Assembly (NCBI GenBank): GCA_029844215.1
Contig: CM056726.1
Span: forward strand, 80,467,548 to 80,531,547
Origin: Przewalskia tangutica
Taxonomy: Eukaryota > Streptophyta > Magnoliopsida > Solanales > Solanaceae
Direction of reading: 5' to 3'
Length of the DNA: 64,000 bases
Below, in pieces: positions 22,171 to 34,285 of this stretch (position 1 is the stretch's first letter; every line of letters starts with the position of its first letter). Both the position numbers and the translations under genes were made by a program. The notes beneath the pieces were generated by a model, which was given only the letters and a program-made list of their open reading frames with translations, ran no database searches and was not told where the DNA came from.

Positions 22171-24599
22171 ACTTATAACCAGACAGCCGGCTCTCCAACT
22201 GAGAGACACGACAACGTAGACATATAATACTTGCACTCAAAGCTATCACAAGCAAACCTAGGCAAGTTCATTAAACCTTTAGACTTCCATTTTTATAAAC
22301 TCATGGAACTTCCGTTGTACACATAAAAATCCGGGAATTTAACCCCAAGATACTAAAACCCGTAGTATCCAGGCTTGTGTACATTTCACATAAGTCACGA
22401 TACTTTTAGAAATACATTTCTCGGCTTCTAAATCAAGTGACCCTTACTTTAAAGCTTTAAGCAAGTGATACCCTTAAATCCAATTATTTCCTTGATTACT
22501 TTATTAGAGAAAACCATTCTCTTAACCTTCCATAAATTCGTTATAACCAACTTCCCATAAAGCCGTTATAACCCTTTATGGTTTTTAGACAAACCCATTC
22601 CTTTTATAACCAAGAGACTTATACTTTTTAAAACCAAGTATTGTATACTTTCAAATCGATTCTCTTAACTTCAAAAATACAATTAGTCTCTTAACCTTTA
22701 GAAATCAAGTGACTCCTTTTATTATAAAACCTTAGGCAATTGATGCCTTAAAAACAAGTCATTTATCTTTCCATAAAGCAAATATAACCAACTCCCCATA
22801 AAGTCGTTATATTCACTTTATACCTTAGTCAAGTACAATTTCCTATCCAAGGGACATATACGATTAAAACGAAACAAGTATCACATACTTTAAAACTCTT
22901 CAAGTCCCTTAACTTTAATAAAACTTAAGACATCCTTAATACTTTCAAAGAAGCGAGTTAATCTCCTAACTCACCCGACTTGGCCATTCATATACTAGTA
23001 AAGGATATCAAGATCTCAGACGCTCAGTACTATATACGTGCGACTAGTCATGCTCAAAGGATAGGAAAAGTTCTACATAGAGTAAATCACACAACTACCT
23101 CTTAACTTCTAAGAGTAGAAGGAAACATGAAATGATACCATAGGTATATTCCATACATAGAATCATGCCAAAGGAAGGAAGAGGTTCACATACCTCGCGA
23201 CGATTATCGACAAGTAGCAAAATGCTCCAAAGTACTCCAACCTTGATAGCTATTCCATCCTCCAAGTAGGATACGCTATACTTAGTACTTCAACCTATAA
23301 AGGTCACAATACCTCCATTAACCTCCTACTTCAAACGTAGAATATTCCAAGTGCTAAGTCGCTAAATTCTACGGAAAATCGGATAGCACCTCCTTTGTTT
23401 TTACTTACTTTGCCACCTTTTTCAAGGCCGAATACAATAACCAAACACGCCACATTTAAGGCCCAATCAATGCAATCAACAATAGGGGATTACATGCCTA
23501 CAAGACGTGTAAAATTCCGCCCCACAAACGATATCAAATTAATACAACTTACTAGGCCGATTCGGCTAACTTGAAGTACTACAACATCAATTCTTATCCA
23601 ATTTCCATTTCATTCCAAGTTATTAGCCTAACATGATATCAAGTCGCAAACGATTATAACTACTATAATCTCCAAGTAAGTAACATGCGACGATTTCTAA
23701 TAAACGACCAATTAGTAATCCAACTTCAAGTGGCTAATATAACATTTCAGATTTAAGCTACAAGCAATCCATAATACTTATGAACTTCAACATATCAACT
23801 TCATGCTAGCAACATGTAAAGCTAACAACAACAATATAAATATAATCTTGTAACACTATTAAGAGACAAGATTATACCTCAACGAATCTCAATCTAACTT
23901 CCAAATCCGAAGTCGCTCCTTAGCAACTTAGAGACTCTTCAAGACACTTCAATCCGCTACTTGAGACCCTTAGAACAACACCAACCAATTTCCTTCAATC
24001 TTCCACACAAAACCTAAAAGACAACTAGGTTTTCGCTTTGCGACTAACCCGAAAACTATCTTTTTCCGAGATTTTTCTATTGAGATACACTCACAATACC
24101 CTCATGAACCTTGGTTTAAAGTGTGGAGCTTAAAGAACAAGGAACAAAATTTTTTGTAATGAGAGCTAGTCCAAACCCGAGAGCTCCTTGTGAGAGTTCT
24201 TCAAATTTTGTGAAATTTTGGCTAAGTGTTAAGCTTGTCTTGCACTACTAGTATTATATAGTGTAATGGAGGGTCATGATATAAACAAATGGGTGGTCTA
24301 GATAAGCTCCTAGAAAATATCAAGCCTTTGTGGGTCCTTTGACTTGGTCAAGATTATCAAGCTTGCTACTTGCAAGAATTAGTCATCCAAGACTATGGTC
24401 AATGACCATTTTGGCCATGCCTAATTCGACCAAGGCATCCATAAGGGGGGGTGACACGTGTCGCCCTCCCATTCGTCACAATAGTATGTTTTCCGACAAT
24501 TTCATAATTCCGATAAATTTTTTACAAGTCTCAAATCTTAACACTTGTGAGTTCTTACGTACGTTCTTAAAACATGTCCTGAAAATACGGGGTGTAACA

Positions 24600-24613
24600 T
24601 TCTTCCCCCCTTA
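24600..24613 (-). other. Polypurine tract (minus strand)
   Basis: TTCTTCCCCCCTTAG on the plus strand directly after the LTR boundary, followed at about 24617 by the AACATTC/GAATGTT palindrome. Confidence 0.8.
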
Positions 24614-24912
24614 GAAACATTCATCCCCGAATGTTATTTCGGAGTCAAACTTATAATTAGCGACATAGTTTCCTTTCACAACCCCGACATACCAACAATG
24701 CCACACATGGCCCTAATACCTCGCACACGCATATCTGTCCTTCATAAGCCCAAAAAGGGATTATCTTTTCGTACTTCCAACTCCTTCTAACTTATACACA
24801 GTCTCAATATAATCTGTTCATGACACTAAAACATACCACAACTTTATCATGCATACAAGTTTCTAAAGGGCCAAAGACATACCTGAAATCATATAGGCGG
24901 TTCAAAGGACCG
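24614..24912 (-). other. 3' untranslated part of family B internal region 1
   Basis: No coding motif seen between the gag stop and the PPT. The sequence is nearly identical to 30251-30549. It takes the place where pol would lie in an autonomous element. Confidence 0.6.
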
Positions 24913-26163
24913 CTAATACTGGGAACTTCCACCACGACCTCACGCACACCGCCGGCATAAACATCCCGCTTAGCTATGGAAGGCGAAGAACCCGCAATCG
25001 ATCCAAAGATCGCGCTATCCCACCAGCCACCTGCCTGGACAGCTCTCACGAAATGGCCCGCCGCCGCAAGTATAACAAGCTGTTGAGGTAGTACGACACT
25101 CCCCAAAATGAAATCTACTACAGTGACCACACCGGGGCAAAGGTGGTTTCCCCTGGCTACTATTCTCGGACATCTGTGAACCTGTAGCCCTAACCTGCTC
25201 CCGAATATCCCCGGCGACCAAACCTCCGCCGGAAGATCGGAAGGAGCACTCATCTTGCTGAAATGTAGACCCAGTCATTGTTGAGGTTGTCCGCCTCGAA
25301 AGTTACCTCGAACTCGCTGCCCCGCCTTCGGGCCGGATCACCAGCCGGTCCTCCTCTCTCTCGCCCTCGATCCTCGTGCATAAGCTCGCATCCTAGCAAT
25401 ATCCATACCGGGTGAAGGGCCACCCCAAGCACGCGTAATCATATACGACGGCCTAGCCCCATCACATAGCGGTGAACTCTGTCGCCATATCGCCCACAAT
25501 AGTGCGCGATACCTAGCCAACGAGTCAAACTCTGTGTTGTATTCCCGATGGTCCTCTCATTCTCGCCTCAATGACAAGAACCTATCAACACGGGCTCTCC
25601 TCATTTCGTGAGGCAAAAGTGATCAAGAAAGGCCTCCGTGAACTCATCCCAAATCCGCTGACGAGCACCCACACCTCTCGATAGCTCCCAAGACTCAAAC
25701 CAGTTCAACGCAATATCGCGTAACCGGTAAGAAGCTAACACAACTGACTCGGTCTCCGAGGCCCTAAGCACCTGCATAGTCCGCTGTAGCTGCCGAACGA
25801 ACTCTTGAGGATCATCCTCAGATCTCGAACCATAAAACTCGGGTGGACTACAACCCAGAAAATCCCGAATCCTCAAACTATCGGCTCTATGGTTAGCTAA
25901 TCGCTCCTGTCGCTGCCTACCACTATGCTAGTCAATAGCCCGACCGCTTCCATAATCTCTAAACTCGCCACCGGCGGGTGGAGGCTCAGTCTGGAACCTC
26001 TGGAGCTACCGCCGCCTCGGCTCCTCTAATCTGCGGTGTGGTGAGCTCGCCAATCAGCCTACTACCTCGTGCATAGCACTGCAGTCCTGGTAACCCTACG
26101 CACCACTAGCGCCTCCGTTGCTGCATTGCCCTTCTGGGCCCTGGTCGCCTTCCGTGGAGGCAT
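24913..26163 (-). pseudogene. gag: gag pseudogene, family B copy 1
   Basis: From an ATG at 26163-26161 to a stop at 24915-24913, about 417 codons with several frameshifts. The N-terminus is basic (MPPRKATRAQK-like). The capsid core is preserved from 25876 to 25601 (RIRDFLGCSPPEFYG, FVRQLQRTMQVL, YRLRDIALNWFESWELSRG, EFTEAFLDHF). A CGHCSRFHFGEC motif then precedes a degenerate knuckle (CYTCGGGPFRESC, with the His lost) at about 25030-25160. The tail is Gly/Arg-rich. No protease or polymerase follows. Compared with copy 2, the frame is broken in the capsid at 25601. Likely cis-packaged through its own or a relative's Gag (inference). Confidence 0.8.
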
Positions 26164-26349
26164 AACTGTTACATAAGAAGGGGTCAGAGAGGGTTCAACC
26201 TACTAGGACAGCTCTACTGCACGATCTCAAAGAGAGAAGAATGGAAACCAATCCTAAATGTCCTGCAGCCTTCTGATTATAGATGTGGTGCCTGACACCG
26301 ATAATCAAGACTCTACTGACACGGTGCAGACACTTTCCGAGGACTAACC

Positions 26350-26360
26350 GCTCGATACCA
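26350..26360 (-). other. Primer-binding site (minus strand), one base short
   Basis: GCTCGATACCA on the plus strand, i.e. TGGTATCGAGC on the element strand, five bases from the LTR at 26365. It shows the CAG-to-CG lesion also seen at 8385, 32003 and 53951. Confidence 0.75.
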
Positions 26361-26364
26361 CTTT

Positions 26365-29300
26365 TGTCACGACCGACTCGGGCCTAACGGTGCCCTACCT
26401 GGGCACCTTTACAGGTATACATCAGAGATAATCAGCGGAACATACATGAAACTTATAAATAAATCATCAAAACTAAAATCAACAGGTTAGCCGATAGGGC
26501 TACCTTTCTGGACATATAAATATACAACCGAAGCAGTTGCCTCATTTCCTTTACAAACTGACCCACAAAATGTGACTACAGACCTCTAAGACTTTTACCA
26601 TAACAACTTTGGCGGGACAGGGCCCCGCCATACCCCTGAATATATATGAAACTACAACCTCAGGGAAAACCGTACCAAGAGATAAGCCTCCGGAGCAAAT
26701 GGAGCTTTTTCCCAAAAACTGAACCGAGATCCTAAGAGCAAGGATCACCAACCTGGGTACCTAAAACCTGCGGGCATGAACGCAGCCCCCCGAAGGGGTC
26801 GATAACAACAGTATTTAATATGGAACAAAAATAACGTCTGATGCGGATCATAATCAGACAAAAGAATGACAAGGACAAGTATAAAATACATACCAGATCC
26901 TGCCGTGTCATTACCACTTATGAACTTAATCTTACATTATTATCTTTTCCCATTTTCAATAAAGGTTATAGCCACATTCTTACGCACATGATTAGGAAAA
27001 AAATCATTAAGTTCATTACTATATAACTCACTTATCTTTCATAAGTATAATTCGGCCCTTAAAGGAGGGCGCATATACTACACGGCCCAATCTGGGACGC
27101 GATCACGTCACACAAAAATCAAAGCGTGTCCGTGGAATCCCCCTTCACTGCCGACAATTATAAGTGTAAAATATAACCATGTGACGCACCCGTGGCATCC
27201 CACCTCACTGTCGGCGTACACATACACAACACATATGTATATATATCTCCTGCCCGTGGAATCCCACATCACTGCCGACAACTATAAGTGTAAAATATAA
27301 CCATGTGACGCGCCCGTGGCATCCCACCTCACTGTCGGCGTACACATACACAACATATATATATATATATATATATAACGATCGCATGCCGGAATCCACA
27401 TCGTATAAGCATGCCCATAACGTGCCTCGGCATCCTCATCGTAGTGCAGTCTTCGCCGGGAGCTAGCCCATGGAGTAATAATATAACATGCCCCCGGAAT
27501 CCCTCATCGTGGGTGCATGTCTTCATGGGGAGCTAGCCTATGGAGTAATAACACGCGCAGGCATCTAACCCGCATCCTGGCTGCATGCCCCGGCATCCCT
27601 CAACGTATAAGCATGGCCAAGATCAATCACAATGGAAGCCTACCCGTGGAATGCTCCACACGCCGTGCGTCGATAAAATGTCCGCATCTAACGCATCTCG
27701 GTCACATGCCCCGGAATCCCACATCGTATAAGCATGTCCAAGGATCAATCATGATGGAAGCATACCCGTGGAATCCCACATCACTGTCGGTACGTCCAAG
27801 TAAACTTATAACCATACAGCCGGCCCTCCAACTGAGAGACACGACAACGTAGACATATAATACTTGCACTCAAAGCTATCACAAGCAAACCTAGGCAAGT
27901 TCATTAAACCTTTAGACTTCCATTTTTATAAACTCATGGCACTTCCGTTGTACACATAAAAACCCAGGAATTTAACCCCAAGATACTAACACCCGTAGTA
28001 TCCAGGCTTGTGTACATTTCACATAAGTCACGATACTTTTAGAAATACATTTCTCGGCTTCTAAATCAAGTGACCCTTACTTTAAAGCTTTAAGCAAGTG
28101 ATACCCTTAAATCCAATTATTTCCTTGATTACTTTATTAGAGAAAACCATTCTCTTAACCTTCCATAAAGCCGTTATAACCAACTTCCCATAAAGTCGTT
28201 ATAACCCTTTATGGTTTTTAGACAAACCCATTCCTTTTATAACCAAGAGACTTATACTTTTTAAAACCAAGTATTGTATACTTTCAAATCGATTCTCTTA
28301 ACTTCAAAAATACAATTAGTCTCTTAACCTTTAGAAATCAAGTGACTCCTTTTATTATAAAACCTTAGGCAATTGATGCCTTAAAAACAAGTCATTTATC
28401 TTTCCATAAAGCAAATATAACCAACTCCCCATAAAGTCGTTATATTCACTTTATACCTTAGTCAAGTACAATTTCCTATCCAAGGGACTTATACGATTAA
28501 AACGAAATAAGTATCACATACTTTAAAACTCTTCAAGTCCCTTAACTTTAATAAAACTTAAGACATCCTTAATACTTTCAAAGAAGCGAGTTAATCTCCT
28601 AACTCACCCGACTTGGCCATTCATATACTAGTAAAGGATATCAAGATCTTGTACGTCTACCGTACTATATACGTGCGACTAGTCATGCTCAAATGATAGG
28701 AAAAGTTCTACATAGAGTAAATCACACAACTACCTCTTAACTTCTAAGAGTAGAAGGAAACATGAAATGATACCATAGGTATATTCCATACATAGAATCA
28801 TGCCAAAGGAAGGAAGAGGTTCACATACCTCGCGACGATTATCGACAAGTAGCAAAATGCTCCAAAGTACTCCAACCTTGATAGTTATTTCATCCTCCAA
28901 GTAGGATACGCTATACTTAGTACTTCAACCTATAAAGGTCACAATACGTCCATTAACCTCCTACTTCAAACGTAGAATATTCCAAGTGCTAAGTCGCTAA
29001 ATTCTACGGAAAATCGGACAGCACCTCCTTTGTTTTTACTTACTTTGCCACCTTTTTCAAGGCCGAATACAATAACCAAACACGCCACATTTAAGGCCCA
29101 ATCAATGCAATCAACAATAGGGGATTACACGCCTACAAAACGTGTAGAATTCCGCCCCACAAACGATATCAAATTAATACAACTTACTAGGCCAATTCGG
29201 CTAACTTGAAGTACTACAACATCAATTCTTATCAAATTTCCATTTCATTCCAAGTTATTAGCCTAACATGATATCAAGTCGCAAACGATTATAACTACTA

Positions 29301-30236
29301 TAATCTCCAAGTAAGTAACATGCGACGATTTCTAATAAACGACCAATTAGTAATCCAACTTCAAGTGGCTAATATAACATTTCGGATTTAAGCTACAATC
29401 AATCCATAATACTTATGAACTTCAACATATCAACGTCATGCTAGCAACATGTAAAGCTAACAACAACAACATAAATATAATCTTGTAACACTATTAAGAG
29501 ACAAGATTATACCTCAACGAATCTCAATCTAACTTCCAAATCCGAAGTCGCTCCTTAGAAACTTAGAGACTCTTCAAGACACTTCAATCCGCTACTTGAG
29601 ACCCTTAGAACAACACCAACCAATTTCCTTCAATCTTCCACACAAAACCTAGAAAGACAACTAGGTTTTCGCTTTGCGACTAACCCGAAAACTATCTTTT
29701 TCCGAGATTTTTCTATTGAGATACACTCACAATACCCTCATAAACCTTGGTTTAAAGTGTGGAGCTTAAAGAACAAGGAACAAATTTTTTTGTAATGAGA
29801 GCTAGCCCAAACCCGAGAGCTCCTAGTGAGAGTTCTTCAAATTTTGTGAAATTTTGGCTAAGTGTTAAGCTTGTCTTGCACTACTAGTATTATATAGTGT
29901 AATGGAGGGTCATGATATAAACAAATGGGTGGTCTAGATAAGCTCCTAGAAAATATCAAGCCTTTGTGGGTCCTTTGACTTGGTCAAGATTATCAAGCTT
30001 GCTACTTGCAAGACTTAGTCATCCAAGACTATGGTCAATGACCATTTTGGCCATGCCTAATTCGACCAAGGCATCCATAAGGGGGGGTGACACGTGTCGC
30101 CCTCCCATTCGTCACAATAGTACGTTTTCCGACAATTTCATAATTCCGATAAATTTTTTACAAGTCTCAAATCTTAACACTTGTGAGTTCTTACGTACGT
30201 TCTTAAAACATGTATCACGAAAATCGGGGTGTAACA
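26365..30236 (-). repeat. Family B LTR 2, shared (3872 bp)
   Basis: TGTCACGACC to GGTGTAACA. Serves as 5' LTR of the left unit and 3' LTR of the right unit. Hairpin chain about 26390-26800, repeat array about 27128-27800, minus-strand TATA at 29889-29896. Its first 40 bases are altered relative to LTR 1 in a CTG/CAG/CC-rich patch, while the A/T-rich body is almost unchanged. Confidence 0.9.
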
Positions 30237-30549
30237 TTCTTCCCCCCTTAGAAACATTCGTCCCCGAATGTTATTTCGGAGTCAAACTTATAATTAGCGA
30301 CATAGTTTCCTTTCACAACCCCGACATACCAACAATGCCACACATGACCCTAATACCTCGCACACGCATATTTGTCCATCATAAGCCCAAAAAGGGATTA
30401 TCTTTTCGTATTTCCAACTCCTTCTAACTTATACACAGTCTCAATATAATATGTTCATGACACTAAAACATACCACAGCTTTATCATGCATACAAGTTTC
30501 TAAAGGGCCAAAGACATACCTGAAATCATATAGGCGGTTCAAAGGACCG
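30237..30549 (-). other. PPT and 3' untranslated part of family B internal region 2
   Basis: The plus strand reads TTCTTCCCCCCTTAG at 30237-30251, then AACATTCG-tccc-CGAATGTT, a perfect 8-bp palindrome. The rest matches 24614-24912 and shows no coding motif. Confidence 0.75.
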
Positions 30550-31812
30550 CTAATACTGGGAACTTCCACCACGACCTCTGTCACGTCCTGCCGGTGCATA
30601 AACATCCTGCCTAGCTATGGAAGGCGAAGAACCCACAACTGATCCGAGATCGCGCTATCCCACCACCTCCGGCCTGACAATCTCACGAAATGGCCTTCGG
30701 CGCAAGTATAACAAGTGTCGAGGTAGTACGACACTCCCAAAATGAAATCTACTACGTTGACCACCGGCAAAGGTGGTTTCCCAGCTACTATTCTCGGACA
30801 TCGTGAACTCGTAGCCTCACCGCTCCCGAATATCCCCGGCGACCAAACCTCCGGCCAGAAGACCGGGAAGGAGCACTCTGTGCCGGCTGAAATGTAGACC
30901 CAGTCTGCTGTTGAGGTTGTCCGCCTCGAAAGTTACCTCGAACTCGCCATCCCGCCTCTTGGTGGGCTGCGTCGGTAGTCCTCCTCTCTCTCATCCTCGA
31001 TCCCTTGTGCATAAGCCTGCATCCTGGCAATATCCATACCTGGCTGAAGGGCCACGTCCAAGCACGCGGTAATCATATGACGGTCTAGCCCCATCACATA
31101 GCGGTGAACTCTGTCCGCCATATCAGCCACAATAGTGTGCGCATACCTAGCCAATGAGTCAAACTCCAGGTTGTATTCCCTGATGGTCCTCCCATTCTGC
31201 CTCAATGACAAGAACCTATCAACACGGGCTCTCCTCATTTCAGGAGTCAAAAAGTGATCAAGAAAGGCCTCCGTGAACTCATCCCAAACTGCCGGACGAG
31301 CACCCACACCTCTCGATAGCTCCCAAGACTCAAACCAGTTAAACGCAATATCGCGTAACCGGTAAGAAGCTAACACAACTGACTCAGTCTCCGAGGCCCT
31401 AAGCACCTGCATAGTCCGTTGTAGCTGCCGAACGAACTCTTGAGGATCATCCTCAGATCTCGAACCATAAAACTCGGGTGGACTACAACCCAGAAAATCC
31501 CGAATCCTCAAACTGTCGGCTCTAGGGTTAGCTACCTGCTCACCCGTTTACGCCTACCACTATGCTAGTCAATAGCCCGACCGCTCTCCATAATCTCTAA
31601 ACTACGCCTTTGCGGGATCGAGGCTCTGCACGAACCTCTGGAGCTACTGCCGCTCTCGGCTCCTCTAATACTGCCGGTGTGGCTGAGCTCGCCAATCCGC
31701 CTACTACCTCAGGCATAGCCTGTGCCCGAGTCCTGGTAACCCTCTACGTACCACTAGTAGCTCCTGCTGCTTCCTTGCCCTTCTGGGCCCTGGTCGTCTT
31801 CCGTGGAGGCAT
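30550..31812 (-). pseudogene. gag: gag, family B copy 2, capsid core intact
   Basis: Starts at ATG 31812-31810 and ends at a stop at 30552-30550, about 420 codons. An uninterrupted frame at 31511-30933 covers the whole capsid: RIRDFLGCSPPEFYG, DDPQEFVRQLQRTM, YRLRDIAFNWFESWE, DEFTEAFLDHFLTPEMRR, RTIREYNLEFDSLARYA, VHRYVMGLDRHM and VALQPGMDIARMQAYAQ. This is the usual retrotransposon Gag arrangement. The zinc knuckle around 30690-30780 is degenerate. The N-terminal portion (31512-31812) contains an in-frame stop and frame changes, so translation of the full protein is doubtful unless the consensus is wrong there. No pol follows. Confidence 0.85.
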
Positions 31813-32002
31813 AATTGTTACATAAGAAGGGGTCAGAGAGGGTTCAACCTACTAGGACAGCTCTACTGCACGATCTCAAAGGGAGAAGAATGGAAACCAA
31901 TCCTAAATGTCCTGCAGCCTCCTGATTATAGATGTGGTGCACAACACACCGATAATCAAGACTCTACTAGACACGGTCTGTAGACACTTTCAGAGACTAA
32001 TC

Positions 32003-32013
32003 GCTCGATACCA
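32003..32013 (-). other. Primer-binding site (minus strand), one base short
   Basis: GCTCGATACCA on the plus strand, next to the LTR at 32018. Same one-base loss at the CAG position as in the left unit. Confidence 0.75.
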
Positions 32014-32017
32014 CTTT

Positions 32018-33646
32018 TGTCACGACCGACCGGGCATGGCGGTGCCCTACCTGGGCACCCTTACAGGTATACATCAGAGATAATCAGCGGAACATACATG
32101 AAACTTATAAATAAATCATCAAAGATAAAATCAACAGGTTAGCCGATAGGGCTACCTTTCTGGTCATATAAATATACAACCGAAGCAGTTGCCTCATTTC
32201 CTTTACAAACTGACCCATAAAATGTGACTACAGACCTCTAAGAGTTTTACCATAACAACTTTGGCGGGACAGGGCCCCGCCATACCCCTAAATATATATG
32301 AAACTACAACCTCAGGTAAAATCGTACCAAGAGATAAGCCTCCGGAGCAAATGGAGCTTTTTCCCAAAAACTGAACCGAGATCCTAAGAGCAAGGATCAC
32401 CAACCTGGGTACCTAAAACCTGCGGGCATGAGCAGCGGCCAGAAGGGTCAATACAACAGAATATGGAACAGAAATAACGTCTGATAAGCGGATCATAAGC
32501 AGACAAAAGAATGACAAGGACAAGTATAAACTACATACCAGATCCTGCCGTGTCATTACCACTTAGGAACTTAATCTTACATTATTATCTTTTCCCATTT
32601 TCAATAAAGGTTATAGCCACATTCTTACGCACATGATTAGGAAAAAAATCATTAAGTTCATTACTATATAACTCACTTATCTTTCATAAGTATAATTCGG
32701 CCCTTAAAGGAGGGCGCATATACTACCCGGCCCAATCTGGGACGCGATCACGTCACACAAAAATCAAAGCGTGTCCGTGGAATCCCCCATCACTGCCGAC
32801 AGCTATAAGTGTAAAATATAACCATGTGACGCACCCGTGGCATCCCACCTCACTGTCGGCGTACACATACACAACACATATATATATATATATATCTCCT
32901 GCCCGTGGAATCCCACATCACTGCCGACAACTATAAGTGTAAAATATAACCATGTGATGCGCCCGTGGCATCCCACCTCACTGTCGGCGTACACATACAC
33001 AATATATATATATATATATATATAACGTGGCCGCATGCCCCGGAATCCCATATCGTATAAGCATGGCCATAACGTGCCCTCGGCATCCCTCATCGTAGGT
33101 GCAGGTCTTCATGGGGAGCTAGCCCATGGAGTAATAATATAACATGCCCCCGGAATCCCTCATCGTGGGTGCATGTCTTCATGGGGAGCTAGCCCATGGA
33201 GTAATAACACGCGCGGGCATCTAACCCGCATCCTGGCTGCATGCCCCGGCATCCCTCATCATATAAGCATGGCCAAGATCAATCACAATGGAAGCCTACC
33301 CGTGGAATCCCCCGTCACTGCCGGTACGTCCAATAAAATGTCCGGGCATCTAACCCGCATCCTGGTCACATGCCCCGGAATCCCACATCGTATAAGCATG
33401 TCCAAGGATCAATCATGATGGAAGCATACCCGTGGAATCCCACATCGCTTCGATGCGTCAAGTAAACTTATAACTGCACAATGCCCTCCAACCGAGACAC
33501 GACAACGTAGACATATAATACTTGCACTCAAAGCTATCACAAGCAAACCTAGGCAAGTTCATTAAACCTTTAGACTTCCATTTTTATAAACTCATGGCAC
33601 TTCCGTTGTACACATAAAAATCTGGGAATTTAACCCCAAGATACTA
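32018..33646 (-). repeat. Family B LTR 3, truncated
   Basis: Matches LTR 1 and LTR 2 from TGTCACGACC through the hairpin chain (32040-32440), the array (32768-33450, with TA runs at about 32877 and 33003) and on to TTAACCCCAAGATACTA, where the match stops. A plus-strand family A U5 begins immediately. About 2.2 kb of LTR is missing. Confidence 0.85.
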
Positions 33647-34077
33647 GTGTTGATCTGACCTCCTTCGGGGGGATGCGTTCATGCCGCATGCAGAGGTACA
33701 CCAGTGTTGATCCTCGCTCATAGGGTCACAGTTCAACGTTTGGGAAGCTCCGTTTCTCCGGAGGCTTATCAATAGTATAGTCCCTTGTCGTTGTAGGTAC
33801 TTACATTCAGGGGTATGGCGGGGCCCTGTCCCGTCATTATGGTTATAACATTCTTAGAGGTCTGTAGTACTGTTGTGGGTAGAGTTTGTAAAAGGGATGT
33901 AACCGTTCGGATTCAAGTTATATATATATACGCCGAAAGGCAACTTTTCTCAGATAAATTGTTTCTCACTTCATATTATTTCATGTATTGTTTTATATTC
34001 CGCTGATTACTCTGATGTATGTCTACTTGGGTGCCCGGGTAAGGCACCAGTCACGGGCCCGGGATCGGGTCGTGACA
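33647..34077 (+). repeat. Truncated 5' LTR (last 431 bp) with U5 hairpin chain
   Basis: Starts inside the sequence preceding the CCTCC-TTCG-GGGGGG hairpin and ends GGTCGTGACA. All hairpins are legible: 33656-33671, 33672-33690, about 33705-33728, AAGCTCC...GGAGGCTT at about 33745-33767, ATGGCGGG...CCCGTCAT at about 33815-33838, GCCGAAAGGC at about 33932-33941, and GGTGCC...GGCACC at about 34030-34049. In this copy the second stem is ATGCG/CGCAT instead of CTGCG/CGCAG. Confidence 0.8.
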
Positions 34078-34081
34078 AAAG

Positions 34082-34093
34082 TGGTATCAGAGC
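34082..34093 (+). other. Primer-binding site, perfect initiator tRNA-Met complement
   Basis: TGGTATCAGAGC, complementary to the 3' end of plant initiator tRNA-Met, four bases after the LTR end. It primes minus-strand DNA synthesis. With 58124 it is one of two unaltered copies in the window. Confidence 0.92.
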
Positions 34094-34285
34094 AGTTAAT
34101 CTTCGGAAAGTGTCTACAGACCGTATCTAGTAGAGTCTTGATTATCGATGTGTTGTGCACCACACCAATAATCAGGAGGCTATAGGATATTTAGGATTGG
34201 TTTCCATTATTCTCACTCTGAGATCGTGCCTTAGAGCTATGTTATAAGTTGGACCCCTCTAACGTATTTCTTTCCCGTACCAGTT

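Larger units (their letters stand above)
20706..24599 (-). repeat. Family B LTR 1 (3894 bp)
   Basis: On the plus strand it reads TGTCACGACCCG to GGGGTGTAACA. Left to right: U5 hairpin chain (20735-21150, well preserved), an array of short repeats with TA runs (21478-22170), a long A/T-rich body and a minus-strand TATA box at 24253-24260. Sequence closely matches LTR 2 and LTR 3, indicating recent amplification. Confidence 0.9.
20706..33646 (-). mobile_element. Family B LTR-sharing tandem: LTR-gag-LTR-gag-LTR
   Basis: On the minus strand: LTR 32018-33646 (truncated), internal 30237-32017, LTR 26365-30236, internal 24600-26364, LTR 20706-24599. Both internal regions are about 1.77 kb and carry only gag, with PBS and PPT in place. 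This is the layout described in plants as terminal-repeat retrotransposons with a GAG domain. The far-left LTR is complete; the far-right one was cut by the rearrangement at 33646. Confidence 0.85.

Noticed and set aside
20706..24599. DNA transposon or Helitron as an explanation for the long repeats
   Set aside because: Ends are TG...CA with adjacent PBS and PPT; there are no terminal inverted repeats of transposon type and no Rep/helicase motifs.
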